Shown here: piece after piece, positions 23,381 to 32,423 of the stretch
How positions within the stretch are numbered: position 1 is the first letter of the stretch
How the letters are laid out: every line of letters begins with the position of its first letter
NCBI RefSeq assembly: GCF_009846525.1
Contig: NZ_CP024621.1
Span: forward strand, 310,001 to 374,000
Origin: Halomonas meridiana
Lineage (GTDB): Bacteria; Pseudomonadota; Gammaproteobacteria; Pseudomonadales; Halomonadaceae
Direction: 5' to 3'
DNA length: 64,000 nt
The notes under the pieces: generated by a model
Database searches by the model: none
Told to the model about the DNA's origin: nothing
The model's input: the letters and a program-made list of their open reading frames with translations, nothing else
Program-made: the position numbers and the translations under genes

Positions 23381-23396
23381 GATTTGTAGGGGTGTC

Positions 23397-23776
23397 TGGT
23401 GGAGGCGGCGGGAATTGAACCCGCGTCCGCCAGCACGCGCCCATTGGCTCTACATGCTTAGATTCCGTCATTTGCTTTAGCGCGACTGACTCCGACGGTC
23501 AGGATTCAGCCACGCGAGCCTTCTAAAGTTTAACGGTTGACGAGAAGACACCGCCAACCGCGGTCCTATCAGCTTTAGCTCATATCCCCGCAGCGATGAA
23601 TAGGCACATCACCTTGGGGCCAGACAAGAAGCTAGCAGGGTTTAAGCTGCCAGCGCGCCTTGAGCGTAGTTTTCGTCGTTTGCGACTATTTTTCGTGATG
23701 TGGTATTTACGAGATACATCACGCTCTCGGCATGCACCGCAGGGTTTGTCACCGGCGTCGAAACCATGTCGCCCCC
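23397..23776 (-). ncRNA. ssrA: tmRNA (transfer-messenger RNA)
   Basis: 380 nt. The 5' end reads GGGGGCGACATGGTTTCGAC and the 3' end is a T-arm/acceptor with CCGCCGCCTCCACCA, the standard tmRNA ends. The resume codon GCA opens a tag reading frame ANDENYAQGALAA followed by TAA. With SmpB it rescues ribosomes stalled on broken mRNAs and tags the product for proteolysis. The gene is next to smpB in the same orientation. Its 3' end is the probable phage attachment site. Confidence 0.97.
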
Positions 23777-23820
23777 TTATTCAAAGCCACATTCTAACGT
23801 GCTCACGGCAAATTGACCAG

Positions 23821-24312
23821 TTATGCCTTGTTATGTTCCCGCATAATTCGGCCTTTTTGGCGATTCCAGTCGCGATCTTTTTCGGTAGCCCGCTTGTCGT
23901 GAATTTTCTTACCGGTTACTAGCGCCAGTTCGCACTTTACCTTGTTACGCTTCCAGTAGAGCTTGAGCGGCACACAGGTGTGGCCCTTGTCCTGGGTGAC
24001 CGAAAAGATTTTGGCGATCTCTTTACGATGCAGCAGCAGTTTACGAGTTCGCGTGGGGTCAGCAATTTCATGGGTGCTGGCCGTGTTCAGCGGCATGATA
24101 TGACTGCCCAGCAGGAACGCTTCGCCGTTGCGAATCAAAATGTAGGTGTCGGTGAGCTGCGCTTTACCGGCGCGCAGGCTTTTTACTTCCCAGCCCGCCA
24201 GCGCCAAGCCCGCTTCGAAGGTTTCGTCGATATGGTACTCAAACCGTGCCTTCTTGTTCTGGGCAATGACACTGCTGCCGGGGCCCTTGCTGTTACCTTT
24301 CTTAGTGGCCAT
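23821..24312 (-). CDS. smpB: SsrA-binding protein SmpB
   Basis: 163 residues (E. coli 160). It has the OB-fold core [20 protein letters not shown] and the basic C-terminal tail ([15 protein letters not shown], then KGRIMREH) that enters the decoding centre. It binds tmRNA and is essential for trans-translation. It lies 45 bases upstream of ssrA on the same strand, a common arrangement. The ATG at 24312 is preceded by a GAGGTTC-like site. Confidence 0.97.
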   Translation of the reverse strand: MATKKGNSKGPGSSVIAQNKKARFEYHIDETFEAGLALAGWEVKSLRAGKAQLTDTYILIRNGEAFLLGSHIMPLNTASTHEIADPTRTRKLLLHRKEIAKIFSVTQDKGHTCVPLKLYWKRNKVKCELALVTGKKIHDKRATEKDRDWNRQKGRIMREHNKA

Positions 24313-24438
24313 GGAACCTCATCGTTGATCTGTCAGTAGCACCCCCTTCGTTATGTGGGGAGGCGTGATACCATTCAAGGTCTGAAAAAATGTTTCCCAT
24401 GATACGCTTTGGGCACTGTGAAGTCAGCGGAGAGGTCA

Positions 24439-24873
24439 ATGCCAACCGTTAATCGTACCGCCTTGGTGCGGCACACCCCCCAACAAATGTTCGATTTGGT
24501 CAATGACTTCGAACGCTACCCCGAGTTCCTGCCGGGGTGCCGCCGGGCGCGTTTGCTCGAGCATGACGCTGATCATCTGATTGGTGAAATGACGCTTGGG
24601 CGCGCGGGCGTGGAGCAAACCATTACCACGCGCAACGACCTGTACGCGCCTGAGCGCATCGAGCTGTCGCTAGTGAAAGGGCCGTTCAAACAGCTCAAGG
24701 GTCGCTGGCTGTTTACGCCGATGGGCGAAGATGCCTGTAAGGTTAGTTTGGAAATGGAGTTCGTGTTCGCCAATCGGCTGCTGAGCATGGCGTTTGGCAA
24801 GCTGTTCCAGCAAATTGCCGGGCAACTGGTCGACGCGTTCACCAAGCGCGCCGATGAGATGTATGGCCGATAA
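24439..24873 (+). CDS. ratA: RatA/Coq10-type START-domain protein
   Basis: 144 residues from ATG 24439, which has AGAGG 4 bases upstream; an upstream TTG extension lacks support. The pattern HTPQQMFDLVNDFERYPEFLPGC is diagnostic of the polyketide-cyclase/START family that includes RatA and Coq10. In E. coli the protein was reported to inhibit 70S ribosome formation, while Coq10 homologues bind ubiquinone. Divergent from smpB, and overlaps rnfH by 11 bases. Confidence 0.93.
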   Translation: MPTVNRTALVRHTPQQMFDLVNDFERYPEFLPGCRRARLLEHDADHLIGEMTLGRAGVEQTITTRNDLYAPERIELSLVKGPFKQLKGRWLFTPMGEDACKVSLEMEFVFANRLLSMAFGKLFQQIAGQLVDAFTKRADEMYGR

Positions 24874-25174
24874 CCTGCTGAAGGTAGAGGTCGCCTTCGC
24901 ATTACCCCACAAACAGCGCATCGTTGCGCTCGTGGTGCCTGAGGGCACGACCGCACGACAAGCCGTCGCGCTGGCCGATTTGCCTAGCCTGTTCCAAGAG
25001 GTACCCAGCGACACCTTCGCGCAGGCACCGCTGGGCATATTCGGCAAGGCCATTCGCCAGCCGGACAAAGAGACTCTGCGCGAGGGCGACCGTGTGGAAG
25101 TGTATCGCCCGCTACAGATCGACCCGAAAGCGGCCCGCCTAGAGCGGGCCAAGCGTCAGGCCAAAGGGCAGTAG
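24863..25174 (+). CDS. rnfH: RnfH family ubiquitin-fold protein (RatB)
   Basis: 103 residues. VEVAFALPHKQRIVALVVPEG and the ending DRVEVYRPLQIDPKAARLER are characteristic of the RnfH/UPF0125 family, which has a beta-grasp fold and is almost always adjacent to ratA. Function unclear. Start ATG 24863 lies within the end of ratA, so the two are coupled. Confidence 0.93.
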   Translation: MADNLLKVEVAFALPHKQRIVALVVPEGTTARQAVALADLPSLFQEVPSDTFAQAPLGIFGKAIRQPDKETLREGDRVEVYRPLQIDPKAARLERAKRQAKGQ

Positions 25175-25181
25175 CCCTGGC

Positions 25182-25646
25182 TTACTCGCCGGTAATGATG
25201 GGCTGTGGCTCGGGGGCCGTTTCCGGCGTGGGGGTACGCTGGCTGGGCAGCGTGTCCAGCGGGTCTGCGCCTTCCACGGCGGGGCCCATGCTGCCGTCGG
25301 TGCTGATCGGCAGATCACTGGATAAATCGCCTTCCTGTTCGATGTTCACCAAGCGACCCGCGTTATCGAACGTGAGCGTCACGCGGCGCTGCTCGACGCC
25401 CTCGTAGGCTTTGTCGACGCGGTAGACATAATCCCACTCACTGGAGTCGAACGGCGCTTCCAGCAGCGGGCGCCCCATGACGTAGGTCACCTGCTCTTGG
25501 GTCATACCCGGCTGGAGCTGGCTGACCATCTCCTGGGTGATCAGGTTGCCCTGGGGAATGTCGCGCTTGTAAACGCCAACGTAGCTGCAGCCGCTAACAA
25601 CGGTCAGGGCAACGGAAAGAGTAATGATACGAGTCAATTTTTGCAT
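25182..25646 (-). CDS. bamE: Outer membrane assembly lipoprotein BamE
   Basis: 154 residues. The lipobox VSGC at residues 17-20 follows a hydrophobic signal. The body has GNLITQEMVSQLQPGMTQEQV and VMGRPLLEAPFDSSEWDYVY, typical of SmpA/OmlA/BamE. It is a subunit of the Bam complex that inserts beta-barrel proteins. It has a longer Pro/Thr-rich C-terminal tail (from about residue 115) than E. coli BamE. It is divergent from fur, an arrangement also seen in Pseudomonas. Confidence 0.95.
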   Translation of the reverse strand: MQKLTRIITLSVALTVVSGCSYVGVYKRDIPQGNLITQEMVSQLQPGMTQEQVTYVMGRPLLEAPFDSSEWDYVYRVDKAYEGVEQRRVTLTFDNAGRLVNIEQEGDLSSDLPISTDGSMGPAVEGADPLDTLPSQRTPTPETAPEPQPIITGE

Positions 25647-25718
25647 TTGAGCCTGTTCTTCACTATCGTGGTTTCGGTCGATGATACCCGACCTAACCTG
25701 TTACTGCGAAGAGCAACC

Positions 25719-26171
25719 ATGGCCGATCAGAACCATGAACTGCGCAAAGCCGGGCTGAAAGTGACCCTGCCGCGCGTCAAGATCCTGCAGATTCTCGAAA
25801 ATGCTTCGGGTCAACACCACCTTAGCGCAGAAGAAGTGTATAAAACACTGATTGATGCGGGCGAGGATGTTGGCCTGGCAACCGTCTACCGCGTATTGAC
25901 TCAATTCGAGTCGGCGGGCCTTGTGATTCGTCACAACTTCGACGGTGGCCACGCGGTCTTCGAGATGACCCAAGAGGACCACCACGACCATATGGTGTGT
26001 CTGGAAAGCGGTGAAATCATCGAATTCGTCGATGACATCATCGAGCGTCGCCAGCAAGAGATCGCCGAAGAGCACGGCTACGAGCTAGTGGACCATGCCC
26101 TGGTGCTGTACGTTCGCCCTCGCGGGTCTGATGTGACACGCCAGGATAGCGGCCCAACGAATCGCAAGTAG
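25719..26171 (+). CDS. fur: Ferric uptake regulator Fur
   Basis: 150 residues from ATG 25719. It has a winged-helix DNA-binding half (TLPRVKILQILE, LATVYRVLTQFESAGLV) and a metal site with HHDH at 88-91. The usual CxxC of E. coli Fur is C94LES97, so the second cysteine is missing and there are no C-terminal cysteines; this resembles Pseudomonas-type Fur. It represses iron uptake genes when loaded with Fe(II), and probably acts on the iron transporter operon at 33304-36231. An upstream frame from 25497 is not needed. Confidence 0.97.
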   Translation: MADQNHELRKAGLKVTLPRVKILQILENASGQHHLSAEEVYKTLIDAGEDVGLATVYRVLTQFESAGLVIRHNFDGGHAVFEMTQEDHHDHMVCLESGEIIEFVDDIIERRQQEIAEEHGYELVDHALVLYVRPRGSDVTRQDSGPTNRK

Positions 26172-26196
26172 CGAATCGTTAAGCGCAACGCCGTGT

Positions 26197-26250
26197 AAAA
26201 ACGCCCCCAAAGTGCGAGTGAACGTATCACTGGCGCTCTGGGGGCGTTTT
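26197..26250. terminator. Bidirectional terminator between fur and recN
   Basis: AAAACGCCCCCA pairs perfectly with TGGGGGCGTTTT over 12 bp, with a further inner stem; A and T tracts on both sides make it usable from both strands, as expected between convergent genes. Confidence 0.85.
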
Positions 26251-26353
26251 GCATTCAACGGAGGCCTAGGTACGCTTTGCCACCTGCGCGAGTCAGGTGG
26301 CGTGGGCTTGGATGCTGGGGAGATAGATGCCTGGGCGTTAGAGACCCTGGGAG

Positions 26354-28027
26354 TTAGTGGGGCGGGCGCTGGCTGGCGTGGAGCATTTCCCGCGCATGGG
26401 CCAGGGTTTGGTCGGACAGCGTCACGCCGCCCAGCATACGCGCCAGCTCGCTGATCCGGCCGCGCTCGTCCAGCAGCGCCATGTGGGTGAGCGTGGTGTC
26501 TCGCTTGGCGCGCTTTTCTATGTGCAGATGCTGGTGCGCTTGAGCGGCCACTTGAGGCAGGTGGGTCACGGTCATCACCTGACCGTTTTCCCCCAGCTTC
26601 CGCAGCAGTTGGCCGACGATTTCCGCCGTTGCCCCAGAAATACCCACGTCCACTTCATCGAAGACGAGGCTCGGAATCGTCGAATGCGACGCCGCCACCA
26701 CTTGAATGGCCAAGCTGATGCGCGACAGCTCGCCCCCGGAAGCGACCTTGGTGAGCGGCCGGGCGGGTTGGCCCGGGTTGGCGCTGATCAGGAATTGCAC
26801 GTGGTCCAAGCCCTCGGGGGAAGGCGTTTCGCGCGGGGTGACGTCCACTTCGAAGCGTGCTTTGCCCATGGCCAAGAAGGCCAACTGCTGCTGCACCTCT
26901 TTGCCCAGACGCACGGCGGCCTTCTGACGTGCTTCGGTGAGCTGCTTGGCCTCGCTGCGGTAACGCTCGCGGTACTCGGCCACTTGGCTGCTGAGGGCTT
27001 CTAGATCGTCATCGCTGGCTTCGAGCTGCGCCACTTCCTGTTTGAGTTGGGCATGCAGCGCACAAATCTCTTCGGGCGCGACGTGGTGCTTACGGGCAAT
27101 GCGGTGTACGTCGCCCATCCGCTCCTCTACCCACGCCAGCCGCTCTGGATCCAGTTCGGTAGTGCTGGCCAGTCGGTGCAGCTCACTGGCGGCTTCTTCG
27201 ACTTGAATGCGTGCATCGCTCAACATGGTGAGCGTGTTGGCAAGCGTGCCTTTATCGCTGCCGGGCAGCGCGCTCAGGTGGGCGTAGGCTTGGTTGAGAA
27301 GCGACAGGGCGCCCCCTTCATCGCTTTCGCAGCAGTCGGCGGCAAACTGGGTTTCACGCAGGGTCTCTTCGGCGTGGGCCAGGGTGTGCTGTTCCTCTTC
27401 CAAGGTTTGCAGCTCGCCTTCGGCAAGGTCTAGCTGATCCAGCTCCTCGACTTGATAGCGCAGCAGTTGGCGTTTGGCCTCGACTTCGCTGCCCTCTTCA
27501 CTGAGTTTTTTCAGCCGACGGCGAGCGCTGCGCCACTCGCGGAACGTCTCGGCGAGCTGCTGGCTGCGTTCGCGAAGTCCGGCGTAATCATCCAGTAGCG
27601 CCAAGTGCGTCTCTTCCCGCATCAAGGCTTGGTGGGCATGCTGGCCATGAATCTGAATCAACTGTTCGCCAAGGGATTTCAAATCGGCAATGGTCGCCGG
27701 GTGGCCGTTGATCCACGCCTTGGAGCGGCCGTTGGCAGTGACCACGCGGCGCAGCAGGCACTCGTCGGCGGGCAGTTCGCGGGCCACCAGCCATTCGGTA
27801 GCGGCGGGCAGATGCTGAATATCGAAACGGGCGGAGAGATCGGTTCGCTCGCAGCCGTGGCGCACGCTACCCGTATCGGCGCGCTCGCCCAGGCAGAGCC
27901 CCAGGGCACCCAACAGAATGGATTTACCCGCCCCAGTTTCGCCCGTAATGGCGGTCATGCCCCGGGTCAGGTCGAGTTCGAGACGATCAACGATCGCGTA
28001 GTCTTGGATCGCTAGCTGCGTAAGCAT
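26354..28027 (-). CDS. recN: DNA repair protein RecN
   Basis: 557 residues (family about 550). Walker A GETGAGKS lies at 29-36, and a long coiled coil occupies about 150-370. The C-terminal ABC half has ASGGELSRISLAIQ as the signature and LVFDEVDVGISG as Walker B. It is an SMC-like ATPase for double-strand break repair. A LexA-box-like sequence lies 50 bases upstream. Convergent with fur and divergent from grpE. Confidence 0.97.
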   Translation of the reverse strand: MLTQLAIQDYAIVDRLELDLTRGMTAITGETGAGKSILLGALGLCLGERADTGSVRHGCERTDLSARFDIQHLPAATEWLVARELPADECLLRRVVTANGRSKAWINGHPATIADLKSLGEQLIQIHGQHAHQALMREETHLALLDDYAGLRERSQQLAETFREWRSARRRLKKLSEEGSEVEAKRQLLRYQVEELDQLDLAEGELQTLEEEQHTLAHAEETLRETQFAADCCESDEGGALSLLNQAYAHLSALPGSDKGTLANTLTMLSDARIQVEEAASELHRLASTTELDPERLAWVEERMGDVHRIARKHHVAPEEICALHAQLKQEVAQLEASDDDLEALSSQVAEYRERYRSEAKQLTEARQKAAVRLGKEVQQQLAFLAMGKARFEVDVTPRETPSPEGLDHVQFLISANPGQPARPLTKVASGGELSRISLAIQVVAASHSTIPSLVFDEVDVGISGATAEIVGQLLRKLGENGQVMTVTHLPQVAAQAHQHLHIEKRAKRDTTLTHMALLDERGRISELARMLGGVTLSDQTLAHAREMLHASQRPPH

Positions 28028-28076
28028 AAGGCCTCCTGAGGCGGTGCGGCACAGAAGCTGGATACTTATCCAATAA

Positions 28077-28092
28077 TTGTTGTTTTATACAG
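28077..28092 (-). promoter_or_regulatory. Probable LexA box of recN
   Basis: On the minus strand CTGTATAAAACAACAA, one base short of the CTGT-N8-ACAG consensus. It lies 50-65 bases before the recN start. recN is a standard SOS gene in gammaproteobacteria. Confidence 0.6.
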
Positions 28093-28119
28093 TAGTCGAT
28101 AACTCACTTCAATGCCCCT

Positions 28120-28147
28120 CTTGAGATGGCTTTTATGGCCCCCATAT
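28120..28147 (+). promoter_or_regulatory. Sigma-32 heat-shock promoter of grpE
   Basis: CTTGAGA (28120-28126), 13-base spacer, CCCCATAT (28140-28147), against the consensus CTTGAAA-N13-17-CCCCATNT. It is located 80 bases before the grpE start. Confidence 0.85.
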
Positions 28148-28226
28148 AGGCTGCATACGTGGTTAACACCCGCTACTTAACTCAGGTGGCCGCCACCGGC
28201 ACCGTTACTTATTTCAGGAGCAAGGC

Positions 28227-28856
28227 ATGGCAAAAGAACCGCAAACCCCGTTGGAAGATGAGCTGGCACGCCAAGAGCAGGAAGCAGAGGTCACCGACCA
28301 ATCTGCCGAGGAGCGGTTGGTGGAAGGCGAACTGGAAGGGCTGATCGATGACGATGCGCCGCTGGAAGGCAGCGCCGGCAGCCCCGAAGCCGACGTGTTG
28401 GCCGCCCAGGTAGAAGAGCTGGAGCAGAGCCTAGCGGAAGCCAAAGACCAAGCGCTGCGCGCCGCTGCCGAAGCTCAAAACGTTCGCCGCCGAGCGGAGC
28501 AAGAAGCCGAAAAAGCGCGCAAGTTTGCCCTGGAGAAGTTCGTCAAAGAGCTGCTGCCCGTGGTGGATAGCCTTGAGAAAGCCTTGGAAAGCATGCAGGA
28601 CGACGCGTCCGACGTGCATCGTGAAGGTGTCTCCATGACCCTCAAGATGCAGCTAGACGTGCTGAGCAAGTTTGGCGTCGAAAGCATCGAGCCCCAGGGC
28701 GAGCCCTTCGACCCACAGGTGCATGAAGCCATGGCGATGGTGCCGAACCCAGAGCTCGACCCCAACACCGTGATGGATGTGATGCAGAAGGGCTATCTGC
28801 TGAACGGCCGCCTCGTTCGCCCTGCCATGGTCGTGGTCAGCCAAAAAGCGAATTAA
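28227..28856 (+). CDS. grpE: Nucleotide exchange factor GrpE
   Basis: 209 residues. The N-terminal third is acidic and probably disordered. A long dimerising helix follows (LEQSLAEAKDQALRAAAEAQ), then RRRAEQEAEKARKFALEKF and the C-terminal beta domain with QKGYLLNGRLVRPAMVVVS, the strongest family signature. It releases ADP from DnaK. The ATG has a CAGGAG site. The first of the grpE-dnaK-dnaJ chaperone genes; under its own sigma-32 promoter. Confidence 0.97.
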   Translation: MAKEPQTPLEDELARQEQEAEVTDQSAEERLVEGELEGLIDDDAPLEGSAGSPEADVLAAQVEELEQSLAEAKDQALRAAAEAQNVRRRAEQEAEKARKFALEKFVKELLPVVDSLEKALESMQDDASDVHREGVSMTLKMQLDVLSKFGVESIEPQGEPFDPQVHEAMAMVPNPELDPNTVMDVMQKGYLLNGRLVRPAMVVVSQKAN

Positions 28857-28887
28857 GCCGCGTTGACGCATTGCAGTAAAAAAAGCC

Positions 28888-28915
28888 CTTGAAATGCTGC
28901 AAGCGGCCCCCAAAT
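28888..28915 (+). promoter_or_regulatory. Second sigma-32 promoter, directly before dnaK
   Basis: CTTGAAA (28888-28894, perfect -35), 13-base spacer, CCCCAAAT (28908-28915). It lies 94 bases before the dnaK ATG, so dnaK and dnaJ can be induced separately from grpE. Confidence 0.8.
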
Positions 28916-29008
28916 AAAGGGCAACTCGCGGGAAAACCCGCAGACGCCAAGTAAGTAACAGCGGCGTAAAACATCAGTTTTGTTTCAACCGAATTCGAGG
29001 TTTTTGCT

Positions 29009-30940
29009 ATGGGACGCATTATTGGTATCGACCTGGGCACCACTAACTCTTGTGTGGCCGTGCTCGATGGTGACAGCGCTAAAGTCATTGAAAACGCCGA
29101 AGGCGGTCGTACCACGCCTTCCATCATTGCCTACACCGACGACGGCGAAACCCTGGTAGGTCAGGCCGCCAAGCGCCAGGCCGTGACCAACCCGGAAAAC
29201 ACCCTTTACGCCATCAAGCGTCTGATCGGCCGTCGCTTCAAAGACGACGTCGTTCAAAAAGACATCAAGATGGTGCCCTACAAAATCGCTGAAGCTGATA
29301 ACGGCGATGCGTGGGTAGAAGTGAAAGGCAAAAAAATGGCACCGCCGCAGGTAAGCGCGGAAGTGCTGAAGAAAATGAAGAAGACCGCCGAAGACTATCT
29401 CGGCGAAGCGGTCACCGAAGCGGTCATCACCGTACCGGCCTACTTCAACGACAGCCAGCGTCAGGCTACTAAAGATGCGGGCCGCATTGCCGGTCTGGAC
29501 GTCAAGCGCATCATCAACGAGCCGACCGCCGCAGCGCTTGCCTACGGCATGGACAAATCCCGTGGTGATAAAACCATCGCGGTATACGACCTGGGTGGCG
29601 GTACCTTCGATATCTCCATCATCGAAGTCGCCGACGTTGATGGCGAAACGCAGTTCGAAGTGTTGGCGACCAACGGCGACACCTTCCTGGGTGGTGAAGA
29701 TTTCGACCTGGCGCTGATCAACTATCTGGTCGACCAGTTCAAGTCGGACAGCGGTATCGATCTGTCTGGCGACAATCTGGCCATGCAGCGTCTGAAAGAA
29801 GCCGCCGAGAAAGCCAAGATCGAGCTTTCCAGCGCGCAGCAGACCGACGTGAACCTGCCGTACATCACCGCCGACAACACTGGCCCGAAACACCTCAACG
29901 TGAAGGTGACCCGTGCCAAGCTGGAGTCGCTGGTCGAAGACCTGGTTCAGCGTTCGCTCGAGCCGTGCAAAATGGCGCTGAAAGATGCAGGCCTGTCCGC
30001 GTCTGAAATCGACGAAGTGATTCTGGTCGGCGGTCAGACCCGTATGCCGATGGTTCAGAAGAAAGCGGCAGACTTCTTCGGTAAAGAAGCGCGTAAAGAC
30101 GTGAACCCGGACGAAGCAGTGGCCGTGGGTGCTGCGATTCAGGGCGGTGTTCTGGGTGGCGACGTTAAAGACGTACTGCTGCTTGACGTGACCCCGCTGA
30201 CCCTGGGTATCGAAACCCTGGGTGGCGTGATGACGCCGCTGATCGACAAGAACACCACCATCCCGACCAAGAAGACCCAAACCTTCTCGACCGCGGATGA
30301 CAACCAGACTGCCGTGACCATTCACGTCGTCCAGGGTGAGCGTAAGCAAGTGTCGCAGAACAAGTCGCTGGGTCGCTTCGACCTCGCCGACATTCCGCCG
30401 GCACCGCGCGGTGTACCGCAGATCGAAGTGGCGTTCGACCTTGATGCCAACGGTATCCTGAACGTGTCTGCCAAAGATAAGGCAACCGGCAAAGAGCAGT
30501 CCATCGTCATCAAAGCGTCCAGCGGCCTCTCCGATGAAGAGATCGAGCAAATGGTACGCGACGCTGAAGCCCACGCGGACGAAGATAAAAAGTTCGAAGC
30601 GCTGGTGCAGCTGCGTAACCAAGCGGACGGCATGATTCACGCCACTCGCAAGACCGTTCAAGAAGCGGGCGACAAGGCGACCGATGACGAGAAACAGGCC
30701 ATCGAAAACGCCATCGCCGAGCTGGAAGAAGCGGTGAAAACCGATGACCAGGACGATATCCAGAAGAAACTGGATGCGCTGACCGAAGTGTCCGGCCAGC
30801 TGGCGCAGAAGATGTATGCTGAGCAGGCAGACGCCGCGCAGGCGGGTGGTGAAGGTGCAGAAGAGGCCAACACCAAGCAGGACGATGACGTGGTTGACGC
30901 CGAGTACGAAGAAGTCAACGACGACAAGAAGAAGCAGTAA
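29009..30940 (+). CDS. dnaK: Chaperone protein DnaK (Hsp70)
   Basis: 643 residues. The ATPase domain begins [17 protein letters not shown], and the phosphate and adenosine motifs [14 protein letters not shown] and [11 protein letters not shown] are present. The substrate domain starts after [14 protein letters not shown] (about residue 395), and the lid ends with [11 protein letters not shown]. Folds and refolds proteins with DnaJ and GrpE. Third-position codon bias is strong, as for a highly expressed gene, which also produces a long spurious antisense frame. Confidence 0.99.
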   Translation: MGRIIGIDLGTTNSCVAVLDGDSAKVIENAEGGRTTPSIIAYTDDGETLVGQAAKRQAVTNPENTLYAIKRLIGRRFKDDVVQKDIKMVPYKIAEADNGDAWVEVKGKKMAPPQVSAEVLKKMKKTAEDYLGEAVTEAVITVPAYFNDSQRQATKDAGRIAGLDVKRIINEPTAAALAYGMDKSRGDKTIAVYDLGGGTFDISIIEVADVDGETQFEVLATNGDTFLGGEDFDLALINYLVDQFKSDSGIDLSGDNLAMQRLKEAAEKAKIELSSAQQTDVNLPYITADNTGPKHLNVKVTRAKLESLVEDLVQRSLEPCKMALKDAGLSASEIDEVILVGGQTRMPMVQKKAADFFGKEARKDVNPDEAVAVGAAIQGGVLGGDVKDVLLLDVTPLTLGIETLGGVMTPLIDKNTTIPTKKTQTFSTADDNQTAVTIHVVQGERKQVSQNKSLGRFDLADIPPAPRGVPQIEVAFDLDANGILNVSAKDKATGKEQSIVIKASSGLSDEEIEQMVRDAEAHADEDKKFEALVQLRNQADGMIHATRKTVQEAGDKATDDEKQAIENAIAELEEAVKTDDQDDIQKKLDALTEVSGQLAQKMYAEQADAAQAGGEGAEEANTKQDDDVVDAEYEEVNDDKKKQ

Positions 30941-31049
30941 CCCACCTCTTTCTGCCAAGGAAAGCGGTGACGCGGGAGGCAACTCCCGCGTTGCTGTTTC
31001 CGCGGCCGAGACGCCTATAGTGCGTAGCTAACCAGGAGGCGTAGGACCC

Positions 31050-32204
31050 ATGTCCAAACGCGATTATTACGAAGTCCTGGGTGTCGAAAAAGGGGCCGAT
31101 CAGAAAGAGATCAAAAAGGCCTATCGCCGTCTGGCGCAAAAATTCCACCCTGATCGAAACCCGGACGATAACACCGCAGCGGAAAAATTCCGTGAAGTGT
31201 CGGAAGCCTACGAAGTCTTGAGCGACGGCGAGAAACGCGCGGCCTACGACCAGTTCGGTCATGCCGGTGTGGATGGCCAGGGCGGCGGCTTTGGCGGCGG
31301 TGGCTTCGGTGGCGGCGGCGCTGGCGATTTCAGCGACATCTTCGGCGATGTGTTTGGCGATATCTTCGGTGGCGGCGGTGGCCGTCGTCGTGGGCCCAAC
31401 GCACCCGCACGGGGTTCCGACCTGCGCTACAACCTAGAGCTGGATCTAGAGAGCGCGGTGGCGGGCACCACGGTGGATATCCGCGTCCCGCGCCATATCG
31501 AGTGTGACCGCTGTGACGGCGGCGGTGCCGAGCCGGGCTCCACCAAAGAGACCTGCCCCACCTGCCACGGCCACGGTCAGGTACGCATGCAGCAGGGCTT
31601 CTTCGCGGTTCAGCAAACCTGCCCGACCTGTCACGGCAGTGGCCAGCACATCAAAGTGCCGTGCCACAAATGTAACGGCGAAGGCCGCGTGCGTGAAACC
31701 CGCACGCTCTCGGTGAAGATTCCGCCGGGTGTGGATACCGGCGACCGTATTCGTCTCAACGGCGAAGGCGAGAGCGGCGTGAACGGTGGCCCGGCGGGCG
31801 ATCTGTACGTTCAGGTTTCCATCAAGCCGCACCACATCTTCAAGCGTGACGGTAAACACCTGCAATGCGACGTGCCGATCAATTTCGTCGATGCAGCACT
31901 CGGTGGCGAGTTGGAAGTGCCCACGCTGGATGGCCGCGTGAAGCTGAAGATTCCGCCGGAAACCCAAACCGGCAAACTCTTCCGCCTACGCGGTAAAGGC
32001 GTGAAGCCCGTTCGCGGCGGAGCCCCTGGCGACCTGCTGTGCAAAGTAGTGCTGGAAACGCCCGTCAACCTCAACGACGAACAGAAAGACCTGCTTCGCC
32101 AACTGCAAGAGAGCTTCGATGGCAGCAACAGCCACAGCCACTCGCCGAAGAAAACCGGTTTCTTCGACAGCGTGAAGAAGTTCTTTGAAGAGATGAAGCC
32201 GTAA
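31050..32204 (+). CDS. dnaJ: Co-chaperone DnaJ (Hsp40)
   Basis: 384 residues. J domain with HPDRNPD near residues 33-39, Gly/Phe-rich linker (about 75-115), four zinc repeats ([32 protein letters not shown]), and a C-terminal peptide-binding region. It stimulates DnaK ATPase. It is 109 bases after dnaK with an AGGAGG site before the ATG, and is followed by a strong terminator. Confidence 0.99.
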   Translation: MSKRDYYEVLGVEKGADQKEIKKAYRRLAQKFHPDRNPDDNTAAEKFREVSEAYEVLSDGEKRAAYDQFGHAGVDGQGGGFGGGGFGGGGAGDFSDIFGDVFGDIFGGGGGRRRGPNAPARGSDLRYNLELDLESAVAGTTVDIRVPRHIECDRCDGGGAEPGSTKETCPTCHGHGQVRMQQGFFAVQQTCPTCHGSGQHIKVPCHKCNGEGRVRETRTLSVKIPPGVDTGDRIRLNGEGESGVNGGPAGDLYVQVSIKPHHIFKRDGKHLQCDVPINFVDAALGGELEVPTLDGRVKLKIPPETQTGKLFRLRGKGVKPVRGGAPGDLLCKVVLETPVNLNDEQKDLLRQLQESFDGSNSHSHSPKKTGFFDSVKKFFEEMKP

Positions 32205-32228
32205 GAGCCCAGAGCGCTCTGAGGTAAC

Positions 32229-32259
32229 AGCCCCAGCACCCCGGTGCTGGGGCTTTTTT
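32229..32259 (+). terminator. Terminator of dnaKJ
   Basis: AGCCCCAGCACC/GGTGCTGGGGCT 12-bp perfect stem followed by six T in total. Confidence 0.9.
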
Positions 32260-32423
32260 ATCTGCATCAACGCAGCAGGTGATCCATCCGCCACGACAAA
32301 GCCAGCGGATCAGGCTGGCTGTGCTGCGCGAGCCTAGCGTGAGACAAGCTGTGGCGACTTGCGTCACAATAACAGTATCCGCTTATCAATCGCTGGACGC
32401 TAACGAATGAAGGAAGTCACCTA

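Larger units (their letters stand above)
1..23396. mobile_element. Prophage (siphovirus type), structural right half, integrated at ssrA
   Basis: A continuous run of packaging, head, tail and fibre genes on the plus strand in the canonical HK97/lambda-like order, followed by a few accessory genes and then the 3' end of tmRNA at 23397. tmRNA lies on the minus strand with its 3' CCA end facing the phage, the usual geometry for elements that integrate into the ssrA 3' end; the right attachment site should lie within about 23397-23440. The left end, integrase, repressor, replication and lysis genes are outside the window. All head and tail frames appear open, so the structural module looks intact. 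Whether the whole prophage is functional cannot be judged from this half. Confidence 0.93.

Noticed and set aside
26212..26454. 80-residue frame across the fur-recN terminator
   Set aside because: It starts inside the terminator stem and overlaps the end of recN; no ribosome-binding site.
28985..30982. 665-residue open frame antisense to dnaK
   Set aside because: It mirrors the strong third-position codon bias of dnaK and has no ribosome-binding site or recognisable domain; dnaK is certain.
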